Shown: positions 24,154-33,383 of the stretch, one piece after another
Layout of the letters: each line of letters opens with the position of its first letter
How positions within the stretch are numbered: position 1 is the stretch's first letter
Assembly: GCA_016873995.1 (NCBI GenBank)
Contig: VGVR01000030.1
Coordinates: forward strand, 1-42,455
DNA from: Gemmatimonadota bacterium
Lineage (GTDB): Bacteria; Gemmatimonadota; Gemmatimonadetes; Longimicrobiales; Gaopeijiaceae
Reading direction: 5' to 3'
DNA: 42,455 bases
The notes under the pieces: generated by a model
Seen by the model: only the letters and a program-made list of their open reading frames with translations
Databases searched by the model: none
Told to the model about the DNA's origin: nothing
Made by a program: the position numbers and the translations under genes

Positions 24154-25122
24154 TCAGCGGATGCCCCCTCCAGCAGCTTCGCGTTCGGTTGCCCGCGCCC
24201 CGCGCAGCATCCCTTCCATCGCGTAGTTGCCTTCGTGGCACGCGTACTCGTAGATCTGCGCTGTCGTGCGGGTGAGCGTGAGCTCGCCCTTCCAGGGCCG
24301 GGTGAACGCCGTGGGATCCTCGATCTCGAAGCGATAGAGCAGGGTGTCGTCGTCGTAGAAGCTCAGACGCTCGACCACGCGCAGGTTGTCGTCCCAGCCG
24401 AAGTGACCCCCCGCTGATCCGTAGAACCCACTGTTATTCGTGAAGTTCGTCGCCTCCACCACCAACGTGTCGGCCTCCCACCGACCGACCGAGTCGCCCG
24501 ACCGGAGTCGTAGATTCGGCGGCAGGTGCGGTCGCCCGTCGAGCGGGATGACGCGGGCGTCGTGGATCATCTCCGCGTGCACGACCAACGCGTCTGCGGT
24601 CTGCACGATCTGGTAGTGGCTGTTGTACGAGTACGGGAGCATCGGCGGACCCGAGGTGCTGAACATGACGCACCGGTCCTGGAGTGCGAGGTCCTCCGGG
24701 TTCGCCAGCACGTTCTGCGCCTCGTTCCGTATACGCCGCGCTGCGTTGGCCTCCGGGGTCAGCGCCGGGATGCGCCCGTCTGGTGGATCCGTGACGATCG
24801 ACGTGCGCAGTGTCTTCACCACTCCGCCGATGTACTCACGATACACGGCGTTGAAGGTGCCGGTGCCTCGCAGCTGCGTGCCCGGCGGCGGATCTTGATT
24901 ACTCTCGAGGAAGCGTTGTGTCCACGCGGCCGCTTCCTCGGGCGTGAAGAACGGCTTGTCACGCAGCGAATTGGGGCGCTCGAGCGGCGTCGTGGTCGCG
25001 GAGCTCCAGGTGCCCTCGAAGCTCGGGCGGCGCTCTGAGGCGCTCGGCCCCTGCGCGCGGGCGACTTCGGCCGTCGCGCCGAGTGCGACCGCAACGCCGA
25101 GCAGCGCGAGCGAGCGTCCCAT
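24154..25122 (-). CDS. Secreted 'PRT'-family protein (paralog 3)
   Basis: A 322-residue exported protein (signal peptide to about EVARAQ). It lacks the exact IPRTPDGRPDL block but keeps PSFEGTWSSATTTPLERP. The rest matches the 4433-5506 paralog: SGPPMLPYSYNSHYQIVQTA, EMIHDARVIPL, SVGRWEADTLVVEATNF and YEYACHEGNYAMEGML. Function unknown. Its ATG shares one base with the stop-adjacent TGATG junction of genes in this operon: its start at 25122 overlaps the stop of the VWA gene by 1 nt, and its own stop is 2 nt before the phosphoesterase start. These three are therefore co-translated. Confidence 0.72.
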   Translation of the reverse strand: MGRSLALLGVAVALGATAEVARAQGPSASERRPSFEGTWSSATTTPLERPNSLRDKPFFTPEEAAAWTQRFLESNQDPPPGTQLRGTGTFNAVYREYIGGVVKTLRTSIVTDPPDGRIPALTPEANAARRIRNEAQNVLANPEDLALQDRCVMFSTSGPPMLPYSYNSHYQIVQTADALVVHAEMIHDARVIPLDGRPHLPPNLRLRSGDSVGRWEADTLVVEATNFTNNSGFYGSAGGHFGWDDNLRVVERLSFYDDDTLLYRFEIEDPTAFTRPWKGELTLTRTTAQIYEYACHEGNYAMEGMLRGARATEREAAGGGIR

Positions 25123-27053
25123 CAGCTGACCGGCACGGTACGCGTCTCGCCACCGACGACTTCGGCCTCGTACTCGGCGGGGGTCGATCCCTGGAGCACG
25201 CGGACGCGGTAGGAGCCCGGCCGGAGTGATACCTCGTCGCCATTCACTACGCCCGTCGCAACGACCTCGTCACCCGAGAGGACCTCGAACGGCACCTCGA
25301 CGGTCAAGGCCATGGCGCGTTGCAGCTCCGGGCGGTTGCGAGCCTCCACGTAGAGTCCTCCTCCGGCGCGGGCCCACGACTCGAACTGTTCGCGGAGCTG
25401 GTGCTCGTCGATGGCGAAGCCGATGACGTTGACGCGTACCTCCACACCCGCCGAGCGCAGCTCGTCGATCGCCGCCATAGGGTCGCCGTCGCACGTCTCA
25501 TCCCCATCGGAGATCAGCACGACGAGAATGGGCCCGGTCGCGCCCGCGAGGTCCTCCTGAACGAGCCGCAATGAAGCCGCGATGGGCGTGCGGGCCAGGT
25601 TCATCGCCTGAACCCCGCGGATCGTCCCCGTGGCACCGGCCCGGTTGAGGGGCGAGAGGGGGATCTCCAGGTCGGTGCGGCACGAGTCCGCCTCGCGGTG
25701 CCCGAATACCCTGAGCGCGAAGGGCGTCGCCTCGGGAATGACCTCGCCCACCAACCGCGTGAGCGCGTCGCGGGCGATCTCGATGCGGCGCTCGCCCTCC
25801 ATCCGCTGCAACATACTTCCCGACGCATCCAGGATGACCTCGATCGCGCCGTTCGCGCGGGTGGCTCCGGGCCCGGCTACCACGTGCAGCGCGCCCGCGA
25901 CGATGCCGGGTGTTACCAGGAGGGGCGCCGTAGCGAGGACGTCCCTCCGCACCCCGGTCATGTAGCGGATCTCGTAGTTGCCGGGCTCGAGAGGCACGCC
26001 CACGCTCAATGGCGTGCCGAGGCGGGTGTAGGCGTAGGTCTCGTAGTCGAGGTTGCTCGCGCCCGCGAGCACGATCGCGACGTAGTCCCCCGAGTTGTCG
26101 GGTCCCGTCCAAGCCACCTCGATGCTCGAACCGCCAGCGGCGGTCGTCGGCCCGCTCACCGTCGCGGTATTCGCGGCGACCGTGAGTGGTGCGGACCCGA
26201 GTACCGAGAGCGACCTGGCCATGTGATACCGGACCTGGTACGCGCCCGGGGTCTCTGGGACACGGATGGTCACGGGATTCCCAGCGGCCGTGTAGGCGTA
26301 GTTCCCGTAGTCGGTCTCCGGCGATCCGACCGAGTCGATGCTCAGGTAGTCACCTGGCGCGCCGGGCCCCTGCCACGTGACTTCGATCTCGCCGCCGGCG
26401 GGCACGCTGACGGGCGCCGATACGGTGGCCGATACACCGCCGACCGTGAGCGGCGCCTGCCCGATCACCCGGTATGTCTTGGCCAGGTGGTAGCGCACCA
26501 CGTAGCTGCCCGCCTGGTCGGGCGCCGAGATGGTGGCGGGCGAGGCGGACGCGTACCCGTAGGGGCCGTAGTCGCGGTCTTGAGCCCCCACCGCGTCGAT
26601 GCTGATGAAGTCCGCAGCGTAGCCCTGTCCGGTCCAGGTCACGGATAGCTCCGCGCCTGCATCGACCGAAGGCGGCGCCGTCAGCGTCGCGGAGATGTCG
26701 GTGACCTCGAGCGCATGCGTAGCCGATACCGGATAGCCTGCTGCCGAGGAGTGGTACCGGATGACGTATCGGCCGGGTACCTCGGGCGCCGTGAACGTCG
26801 AGGGGTTCCCACCCGTTGCGTAGACGTAGTCGCCGTACTGGTCGGCGGGCGCGCCGGGCTGGTCGATGCTGATGAAGTCACCGTTGGCGCCGGGACCCGT
26901 CCACGCGATCGAGAGCGGTGCACCGATGGCCACCTGCGCAGGCCCGGAGAGACTGGCCTGCTGGGCGGGCGAGTCGGTCGGGAACAGGATCAGGACCAGG
27001 ACGAGCGCTGGAGTCAGCAGGCCGGGTCGCGTCGATCGGGTCACCATGGTCAC
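25122..27053 (-). CDS. Secreted VWA-domain protein with four Ig-like repeats
   Basis: A 643-residue exported protein. After the signal (to about DSPAQQ) come four tandem repeats of about 88 residues (32-116, 121-204, 208-292, 296-380). Each has the pattern VxWxGxGxxGDYxSID..DYGxYAY..PGxYxVRYH. A von Willebrand A domain follows (about 403-575) with the MIDAS motif DASGS at 409-413 and later LISDGDET. A short beta-rich tail ends the protein. Relatives bind ligands through a metal ion at the cell surface. GTG 27053 has a perfect AGGAGGT six bases upstream; ATG 27047 is the alternative. It is the first gene of the operon with the PRT paralog and the phosphoesterase. Confidence 0.82.
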   Translation of the reverse strand: MTMVTRSTRPGLLTPALVLVLILFPTDSPAQQASLSGPAQVAIGAPLSIAWTGPGANGDFISIDQPGAPADQYGDYVYATGGNPSTFTAPEVPGRYVIRYHSSAAGYPVSATHALEVTDISATLTAPPSVDAGAELSVTWTGQGYAADFISIDAVGAQDRDYGPYGYASASPATISAPDQAGSYVVRYHLAKTYRVIGQAPLTVGGVSATVSAPVSVPAGGEIEVTWQGPGAPGDYLSIDSVGSPETDYGNYAYTAAGNPVTIRVPETPGAYQVRYHMARSLSVLGSAPLTVAANTATVSGPTTAAGGSSIEVAWTGPDNSGDYVAIVLAGASNLDYETYAYTRLGTPLSVGVPLEPGNYEIRYMTGVRRDVLATAPLLVTPGIVAGALHVVAGPGATRANGAIEVILDASGSMLQRMEGERRIEIARDALTRLVGEVIPEATPFALRVFGHREADSCRTDLEIPLSPLNRAGATGTIRGVQAMNLARTPIAASLRLVQEDLAGATGPILVVLISDGDETCDGDPMAAIDELRSAGVEVRVNVIGFAIDEHQLREQFESWARAGGGLYVEARNRPELQRAMALTVEVPFEVLSGDEVVATGVVNGDEVSLRPGSYRVRVLQGSTPAEYEAEVVGGETRTVPVS

Positions 27054-27215
27054 AATCTACCTCCTGGCGGACGCGTGGCTCTCATTCGAGGGTGAGCACG
27101 CCCGTGTCGTTGAGACTATCGGGGGAAGGGTGGTTGTAAAGCCTTCGCAAAACCCTCGTCGGCCGCCGGTGAAGAAGCCTGCCGGCTCCGCTACCGCTCG
27201 GTTAGCATCCGGTCC
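27054..27215. promoter_or_regulatory. Divergent intergenic region, 162 bp
   Basis: It lies between the VWA operon (-) and the alpha/beta hydrolase gene (+). It holds the AGGAGGT ribosome-binding site of the VWA gene near 27060-27066 and a locally AT-richer patch around 27130-27155 (TTGTAAAG, TTCGCAAAAC). I cannot assign promoters with confidence. Confidence 0.4.
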
Positions 27216-28247
27216 ATGAACAAGACATCGGTCGCCTCCGCCTCGCTTTTCCTGTTGGTGCTCGTCCAAGGCAGCCTGGCCGCACAGGGCGGCCAGGAAG
27301 GGCAGGCTCGCTGGCCGACGCCAGACGTACGGCCGGTCAGCATCAGCTGCGAGGAATGTCCGTATCCGTATCCGAGCGAGTACCTGCCCCTGACGCTCTA
27401 CGGGCAAGACGTCCGCATGGCCTACATGGACGTTGCACCCGAGGGGGCTGCGAACGGCCGCACGGTCGTGCTCCTGCACGGGAACAACTTCGCCGGGTTC
27501 TACTTCGGAAACGTCGCCGAGGCGCTGCGCCGGGAAGGCTTCCGTGTGGTCATCCCGGACCAGATCGGCTACGGCCGCTCTTCCAAGCCGATCATCCCGT
27601 ACAGCTTCAACGACTTTGCGCGTAATACGCGCTCGGTGCTCCAGGCCGAGGGCATCGAGCGGGCCATGATCGTGGGACACTCGATGGGCGGCATGCTCGC
27701 AGCCCGTTTTGCCACCCAGTATCCCGAAGTGACCGAGAGGCTCGTCATCTACAACCCGATTGGCCTCTCGGACTCCCGCTTCGACAGGCCGGCGGGGAGC
27801 ATCGACGAGAGTTACCGCCGTGCGGTCGGGTCGGCTCACTTCCAGGGCATCAAGGCCGGCCTGATGCGCTACGTGGCGCACGACACCACTGCCTGGAATG
27901 ACACCTTCGAGACGTACGCGCGCATCCGGTACGGATGGACTCTCGGGGCCGAGTGGCCGCGGCTCGCCATGGTGCAGACGCTCATCGGCAACGTGAACTA
28001 CGCGGACCCGGTCGTCTACGATTGGCAGCACATCGAGGCGCCCACGCTCGTGTTTGGGGGCGCGGAGGATTACCTCGCTGGGACTCCGGCCAACTTCCAG
28101 GCCCGCATGCGGTACATCGCCGAGACGATTCCGAACGGGCGGGGGCGCTTGTACCTGATCCCGGGGCTCGGCCACGTGCCGCACCTGGAGGACGAGATCC
28201 GGACTCTTCCGCCGCTGGTGGCCTTCCTGAAGGAAGGGATGGAGTAG
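27216..28247 (+). CDS. Secreted alpha/beta hydrolase
   Basis: A 343-residue alpha/beta-fold hydrolase with a signal peptide ending near LAAQ. The oxyanion-hole motif is VVLLHGNNFAG (about 84-94), the nucleophile S156 is in GHSMGG, D285 in GGAEDYLAG is a probable acid, and H320 in GLGHVPHLE completes the triad. Two Cys (C45, C48 in SCEECPY) may form a disulfide in the mature enzyme. Relatives are esterases, lipases or epoxide and haloalkane hydrolases; the substrate is not evident. It stands alone, 204 bp ahead of the moxR-bat operon. Confidence 0.85.
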   Translation: MNKTSVASASLFLLVLVQGSLAAQGGQEGQARWPTPDVRPVSISCEECPYPYPSEYLPLTLYGQDVRMAYMDVAPEGAANGRTVVLLHGNNFAGFYFGNVAEALRREGFRVVIPDQIGYGRSSKPIIPYSFNDFARNTRSVLQAEGIERAMIVGHSMGGMLAARFATQYPEVTERLVIYNPIGLSDSRFDRPAGSIDESYRRAVGSAHFQGIKAGLMRYVAHDTTAWNDTFETYARIRYGWTLGAEWPRLAMVQTLIGNVNYADPVVYDWQHIEAPTLVFGGAEDYLAGTPANFQARMRYIAETIPNGRGRLYLIPGLGHVPHLEDEIRTLPPLVAFLKEGME

Positions 28248-28451
28248 CCAGCAGGACTTCATCTCTGCGATGCCGACCGCGCCCGCTCGTGGGGGTAGCT
28301 GACGACCGGTAGCCTTCCTGCGGTCGGGCTCAGGTACCCGATTGGGCCCGGCTCCGACCGGGGCGGCCAACCCTTCCCGGAGGTCGGGCATCCATTAGCA
28401 TACCGCGGCCCAAGACCCCACCTGGCCGTGAGCCCAGCGACGGTGACGAGA

Positions 28452-29456
28452 ATGGCAACGACGGCGCAGTCCCTCGACATCGAGGTCATCCAGCAGAAGA
28501 TCAATCAGGAGAGCGCATTCGTGGAGCGCCTCCTCGCCGAAGTGAGCGGCGTGATCGTAGGGCAGAAGACGATGGTCGAGCGGCTGCTCATCGGGCTGCT
28601 CGCGGACGGACACGTGCTCATGGAAGGCGTGCCCGGTCTCGCCAAGACCCTCACGGTGCGCACGCTCGCCCGTGCGATCGACACGACGTTTCGGCGCATC
28701 CAGTTCACGCCTGACCTGCTGCCCGCGGACCTGATCGGGACGCTCGTCTACGACCCGAAGGACCAGGAGTTCAAGACGAAGCGCGGGCCGATCTTCGCCA
28801 ACATCATCCTCGCCGACGAGATCAATCGCTCGCCCGCGAAGGTACAGTCGGCGTTGCTGGAGGCGATGCAGGAGCACACGGTCACCATCGGCGAGACGAC
28901 GTATGCGCTCGACGACCCGTTCCTGGTGCTCGCGACGCAGAATCCGATCGAGCAGGAAGGCACATATCCGCTCCCGGAGGCGCAGGTCGATCGCTTCATG
29001 CTCAAGCTCGCCGTCGAGTATCCGACGGACGCGGAGGAGCTCGAGATCATGCGGCGCATGTCGACGGGGAAGGGCGCCGACGTGCAGCCGGTGGTGACGC
29101 CCGCGGAGATCATCCGCGCGCGGAACGCGGTGGAGATGATCTACATGGATCCGCAGGTCGAGCGGTACATCGTCGACCTGGTGCTCGCGACGCGGAACCC
29201 GGAGAGCTACGGGCTCAAGGACCTTTCCGAGCTGATCTCGTACGGAGCGTCGCCGCGCGCGACGATTTGCTTGGCGAAGACGGCGCGGGCGCACGCGTTC
29301 CTGCGCCACCGCGGCTTCGTCACCCCCGACGACGTGCGCGCGATGAGCATGGACGTGCTGCGTCATCGCGTGCTCGTGACGTACGAGGCGGAGGCGGAGG
29401 AGGTCACGCCCGAAGACGTCGTGCGCCGGATCCTCGACAGCGTCGAGGTCCCGTAG
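28452..29456 (+). CDS. moxR: MoxR-type AAA+ ATPase
   Basis: A 334-residue MoxR-family ATPase with Walker A GVPGLAKT (59-66), Walker B ILADEINR (119-126), and the sensor and lid blocks LATQNPIEQEGTYPLPEAQ and SPRATICLAKTARAHA. MoxR proteins act as chaperone-like partners of VWA proteins encoded beside them, as here. ATG 28452 is taken as the start; GTG 28428 in the same frame is possible. The sequence ATTAGCATACC at about 28395 could be a -10 region for the operon, but no clear -35 is seen. The DUF58 gene starts 14 nt after the stop. Confidence 0.92.
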   Translation: MATTAQSLDIEVIQQKINQESAFVERLLAEVSGVIVGQKTMVERLLIGLLADGHVLMEGVPGLAKTLTVRTLARAIDTTFRRIQFTPDLLPADLIGTLVYDPKDQEFKTKRGPIFANIILADEINRSPAKVQSALLEAMQEHTVTIGETTYALDDPFLVLATQNPIEQEGTYPLPEAQVDRFMLKLAVEYPTDAEELEIMRRMSTGKGADVQPVVTPAEIIRARNAVEMIYMDPQVERYIVDLVLATRNPESYGLKDLSELISYGASPRATICLAKTARAHAFLRHRGFVTPDDVRAMSMDVLRHRVLVTYEAEAEEVTPEDVVRRILDSVEVP

Positions 29457-29470
29457 GGGGAGCGGGGTCG

Positions 29471-30349
29471 ATGATCCCCCGGGAGATCCTCAAGGAAGTC
29501 CGCCGGATCGAGATCTCCACCCGAGGCCTCGTCAACGAGGTCTTCTCGGGGGAGTACCACTCGGTCTTCAAGGGCCGCGGCATGAGCTTCGCCGAGGTGC
29601 GCGAGTACCAGTACGGCGACGACATCCGTAGCATCGACTGGAACGTCACCGCACGCACCGGCGCTCCGTTCGTGAAGATCTTCGAGGAGGAGCGCGAGCT
29701 CACCGTGATGCTCATCGTCGACGTGAGCGCGTCGGGTGACTTCGGCACGCGGCAGCGCATGAAGGCCGAGGTCGGCGTGGAGATCTGCGCGGCGCTCGCG
29801 TTCAGTGCGATCAAGAACAACGACAAGGTCGGGCTCATCATCTTCTCCGACCACGTCGAGAAGTTCGTGCCGCCGCGCAAAGGTCGGAGACACGTGCTGC
29901 GCGTGCTCCGCGAGCTGCTCTACCACCGACCCGAGGGGCGGGGCACGGACATCGGAGCGGCGCTCGAGTACCTCACGCACGTGCAGCGGAAACGCGCCGT
30001 CACGTTCCTGGTTTCGGACTTCCGCGCCGAGGGCTTCGAGAAGGCGCTGGCGGTGGCAGGGCGCCGCCACGACCTGGTCGCGGTACGCCTCTCGGACGCG
30101 CGCGAGGAGGAGCTGCCTGCGCTCGGGTTCGTCGAGCTCGAGGATCCGGAGACCGGCGAGCGCGTGATCGTGAACACCTCGAAGCCGGCTTTTCGCACCG
30201 CGTTCAGGGGTGTGAACGCCAGCAGGCGCGCGGCGCTCGACCGGACGCTGCGCCGTAGCCGAGTCGATGTGATCGACATCCGCACCGGGGAGCCGTGGGT
30301 GAAGCCGCTCATGCGCTTCTTCCAGGGCCGCTTGCGGAGGATGGCGTGA
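29471..30349 (+). CDS. DUF58 domain protein (MoxR partner)
   Basis: A 292-residue DUF58 protein with a VWA-like fold. The core signature is GRGMSFAEVREYQYGDDIRS, then IDWNVTARTGAPFVKIFEEE, with a degenerate MIDAS-like IVDVSASGDFG. It has no membrane segment. Proteins of this family pair with MoxR ATPases. ATG 29471 is preceded by a GGGGGAGCGGGG purine stretch. Its stop overlaps the next start by 4 nt (GTGA). Confidence 0.9.
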   Translation: MIPREILKEVRRIEISTRGLVNEVFSGEYHSVFKGRGMSFAEVREYQYGDDIRSIDWNVTARTGAPFVKIFEEERELTVMLIVDVSASGDFGTRQRMKAEVGVEICAALAFSAIKNNDKVGLIIFSDHVEKFVPPRKGRRHVLRVLRELLYHRPEGRGTDIGAALEYLTHVQRKRAVTFLVSDFRAEGFEKALAVAGRRHDLVAVRLSDAREEELPALGFVELEDPETGERVIVNTSKPAFRTAFRGVNASRRAALDRTLRRSRVDVIDIRTGEPWVKPLMRFFQGRLRRMA

Positions 30350-31359
30350 GGCCGAGCACCGTCGCTTGCCATGCGCTGGCGTGTGTGGCGACCGCGCTCG
30401 CCGCCGCGATTCCCGCGTTCGCCCAGTCGAGCCTCACGACCGAGGTCGACACGACGAGCGTGACCTTAGGAGACCGGGTGACGCTGACCGTGACCGCAGA
30501 GCATGCGCCGTCTTCATCGGTCGCGTGGCCGGACTCGCTCGACCTCACCCCCTTCGAGGTGCTGGAGGCGCGGGCGCTACCTGCGGCGCAAAACGGTGGG
30601 GTCACCCGCTCGACTCTCGCGCTCACGCTCGCCGCGTTCGCGTTGGGTGAGCTGGAGGTGCCGTCGTTCGACGTCGGGGTGACAGCCGAAGACGGAACCG
30701 TGGAGGCGCTCACGACGAACCCGGTGGGGATCGAGGTCGTGAGCGTCGGCGTCGACGAGTCGGGAGACATCCGCGACATCCGCGGTCCGTTGGAGATTCC
30801 ATTGGGCGCGCTTCGACTCGCGCTCGGGGTCTTGCTGCCGCTGATCCTCGCCGGACTGCTTTGGGTCCTCGCTCGCAGGCTCCGGCCCCAGCAGGAGGAC
30901 GCGAAGCCGACGCCCGGTCCGCCGCCCCGCCCCCCGCAAGAAGTGGCGCTCGAAGCGCTCGCCGCGCTCGAGGGCGCGCGTATGCTCGAGCGTGGGCAGG
31001 TGAAGGAGTATCACATCGAGGCCTCCGACATCCTGCGAACGTACGCGGGGGCGCGTTTCGGGGTCGACGCGCTCGAGCTGACCACCTACGAGGTGCTGGC
31101 CGCGCTCGAGGCGGCGGGTGCCGATGCGAGGTTCCGAGAGGGGTTGGGCGCGTTCCTGTCTCAGTGCGACTTGGTGAAGTTCGCGAAGGTGAGGCCCGGT
31201 GCGGACGCGTCCAAGCAATTGCTCGACCTCGGGCGTCGGGTCGTCCTCGACTCGGTACCCGCGCCGCCGCCGGGACCTGCGCCCTCGGCGCCGACGACCG
31301 GCGGTGAGGGCCCTGGCCGGGCGAGCACGGACCGCGGAAGCGACACGGAGGCGGCCTGA
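30346..31359 (+). CDS. Bat-operon membrane protein (BatD/DUF4381-like)
   Basis: A 337-residue membrane protein with a signal peptide (to about PAFAQS), a beta-rich periplasmic part (30-135), the bat-type DIRDIRGPLEIP junction and one membrane helix at about 155-176. A Pro-rich linker leads into a cytoplasmic helical part (RMLERGQVKEYHIEASDILR, ELTTYEVLAALE). This resembles the C-terminal half of BatD and DUF4381 proteins of MoxR operons. GTG 30346 overlaps the DUF58 stop (GTGA), and its own stop overlaps the next ATG by 1 nt (TGATG). Its role is inferred from the operon only. Confidence 0.75.
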   Translation: MRPSTVACHALACVATALAAAIPAFAQSSLTTEVDTTSVTLGDRVTLTVTAEHAPSSSVAWPDSLDLTPFEVLEARALPAAQNGGVTRSTLALTLAAFALGELEVPSFDVGVTAEDGTVEALTTNPVGIEVVSVGVDESGDIRDIRGPLEIPLGALRLALGVLLPLILAGLLWVLARRLRPQQEDAKPTPGPPPRPPQEVALEALAALEGARMLERGQVKEYHIEASDILRTYAGARFGVDALELTTYEVLAALEAAGADARFREGLGAFLSQCDLVKFAKVRPGADASKQLLDLGRRVVLDSVPAPPPGPAPSAPTTGGEGPGRASTDRGSDTEAA

Positions 31360-32348
31360 TGTTCCGGTTCGAGGATCCGTGGGCGCTCTTGCTCCTGGGG
31401 CTCGTTCTCGCCGCGTACGTTGTTCGCTGGCGCGTCGAGACGCGGCGCACGGGAACACTGCGATACGCCGCCGTCGACGCGGTGCGCGCGACCCAGATCG
31501 GTGCGTCGCGCTGGGCGCACAGGATTCCGGGTATCTTGCGTGCGTGCGGGATCGCGGCGCTCGTGGTGGCGCTCGCCCGGCCTCAGACGGGCATCAGCTC
31601 GGAGAACGTCACCACCGAGGGCGTCGACATCGTGGTCGTGCTCGACATCTCCAGCTCGATGCTCGCCGAGGACCTCACGCCGAACCGGCTGGAGGCAGCC
31701 AAGACGGTGGCAGCGGAATTCGTCGCCGGGCGCCGGAACGACCGCATCGCGTTGGTCGCGTTCGCGGGTGAGGCATTCACGCAGGCGCCGCTCACGCTCG
31801 ACTACAGCGTCGTCACTACGCTACTCGGCGAGCTCCAGTCCGGCATGATCGCCGATGGCACCGCGGTCGGCATGGGGCTCGCCACCGCCGTGAAGCGCCT
31901 GCAGGCGTCGAGTGCCGCGTCCAAGGTCGTGATATTGCTCACCGATGGTCGCAGTAACGTCGGCGAGATCGGTCTGATCACCGCGGGGCAGATGGCGCAG
32001 GCCCTCGGCGTGCGGGTCTACACGATCGGTGCGGGCGCGCGGGGCACAGCTCGTGTGCCGGTGGACGATCCCTTTCGCGGGCGCGTGTACGCCACCATGC
32101 AGGTCGACGTCGACGAGGCTACGCTGCAGCAGATCGCCGAGTTGACGGGCGGGCGCTACTTCCGCGCGACGGACACGGAGAGCCTCCGTTCGATCTGGGA
32201 CGAGATCGACCAGCTCGAGCGCACCGAGATCGAGGTGGAGAACTTCACCCAGTACGCCGAGCGCTTTCCGTTCGCGCTGGGGTTGGGTCTCCTGCTCCTG
32301 GTCACCGAGCTGGTGGTGTCACAGACGGTCTTGAGGAGGTTGCCCTAG
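31359..32348 (+). CDS. batA: VWA membrane protein BatA
   Basis: A 329-residue BatA-type protein with two N-terminal membrane segments (about 8-22 and 57-72), a VWA domain with intact MIDAS DISSS (96-100) and LLTDGRSNVG, and a C-terminal membrane helix (FALGLGLLLLVTELVV). The ARPQTG motif before the VWA domain is typical. Bat proteins were named for aerotolerance in Bacteroides; a wider role in envelope stress is likely. ATG 31359 overlaps the preceding stop by one base. Confidence 0.9.
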   Translation: MFRFEDPWALLLLGLVLAAYVVRWRVETRRTGTLRYAAVDAVRATQIGASRWAHRIPGILRACGIAALVVALARPQTGISSENVTTEGVDIVVVLDISSSMLAEDLTPNRLEAAKTVAAEFVAGRRNDRIALVAFAGEAFTQAPLTLDYSVVTTLLGELQSGMIADGTAVGMGLATAVKRLQASSAASKVVILLTDGRSNVGEIGLITAGQMAQALGVRVYTIGAGARGTARVPVDDPFRGRVYATMQVDVDEATLQQIAELTGGRYFRATDTESLRSIWDEIDQLERTEIEVENFTQYAERFPFALGLGLLLLVTELVVSQTVLRRLP

Positions 32349-32351
32349 TCG

Positions 32352-33383
32352 ATGTTCCGCTTCGCCGACATCGAGTGGCTCTGGGCGCTTGCGCTCGTCC
32401 CGGCAGCTGCCGGTCTCTTCGTGCTCGCCGCGCGCCGCCGGCGCCGGGCGCTCGAGGCGTTCGCCGATGCGGCGTTGGTCCGGACGCTCACCGGCACGGT
32501 GAGCGTCGCGGCGCGCCGCTGGAAACTCGCGCTGCTCCTCGGCGGCCTGGTGTTCCTGGTCATCTCGCTGGCGCGCCCGCAGTTCGGTACGCGTGTCGAG
32601 ACGGTGCGGAGCGTCGGGCAGGACATCATCGTCGCGGTCGACCTCTCCACCTCGATGCTCGCCGAGGACGTGGCGCCCAATCGCTTGGAGCGCGCGCGAC
32701 TCGCCATCCTTCGGCTCATGGGGAGCCTCGACGGCGATCGCATCGGGCTGGTCGCCTTCGCGGGGAGCGCCTTCGTGCAGAGCCCGCTTACGGTGGACTA
32801 CTCGGCGGCCGGCATGTTCCTCGGAGCCATGCATCCCGACCTGATGCCGATGCAGGGCACCGATCTCGGCGAAGCGGTCCGTGTATCACTCGACGCCCTG
32901 GAGGAGGGGGCGCGCCAGGCTCGCGTGATCGTGCTGGTGACCGATGGTGAGAACCTCGAGGGCGACTTCGAAGAGGACTTGGAGCGCGCGGTGGAGGCGG
33001 GGGTGCAGGTGCACGTGGTGGGGATCGGCTCGCCCGAGGGGGCGCCGATTCCGGAGTACGATGCGACGGGCCGGCGGACGGGGTTTCTGAGGGATGACGA
33101 GGGCACGGTGGTCACGACGCGCCTCGACGAGGGGACGCTTCGTACGGTGGCGGAGCGGACGGGTGCGAGATACGTGCGAGCCGGCGCCGGAGGCACCGCA
33201 TTCGACGATCTGGTCGACGAGATCGCGGGCGTGGAAGGAGAGGCCCTCGACGCGCGGCAGATCACGCAGTTCGAGGAGCAGTTCCAGATCTTCCTGGGCG
33301 TGGCTCTGGCGCTCCTTCTCCTGGAGTGGCTCCTTCCGGAGCGGAGGCGCGTGACGACGGCTTGGGCAGGACGATTCGAATGA
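32352..33383 (+). CDS. batB: VWA membrane protein BatB
   Basis: A 343-residue paralog of the preceding protein with the same MFRFxDxxWL start, ARPQFGT, VWA MIDAS DLSTS (97-101), LVTDGENLEGD and a C-terminal membrane helix (FLGVALALLLLEWLLPE). BatA and BatB are thought to form a membrane complex with BatC. GAGGAGG at 32334-32340 precedes ATG 32352. Its stop overlaps the batC start by 4 nt (ATGA). Confidence 0.9.
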   Translation: MFRFADIEWLWALALVPAAAGLFVLAARRRRRALEAFADAALVRTLTGTVSVAARRWKLALLLGGLVFLVISLARPQFGTRVETVRSVGQDIIVAVDLSTSMLAEDVAPNRLERARLAILRLMGSLDGDRIGLVAFAGSAFVQSPLTVDYSAAGMFLGAMHPDLMPMQGTDLGEAVRVSLDALEEGARQARVIVLVTDGENLEGDFEEDLERAVEAGVQVHVVGIGSPEGAPIPEYDATGRRTGFLRDDEGTVVTTRLDEGTLRTVAERTGARYVRAGAGGTAFDDLVDEIAGVEGEALDARQITQFEEQFQIFLGVALALLLLEWLLPERRRVTTAWAGRFE

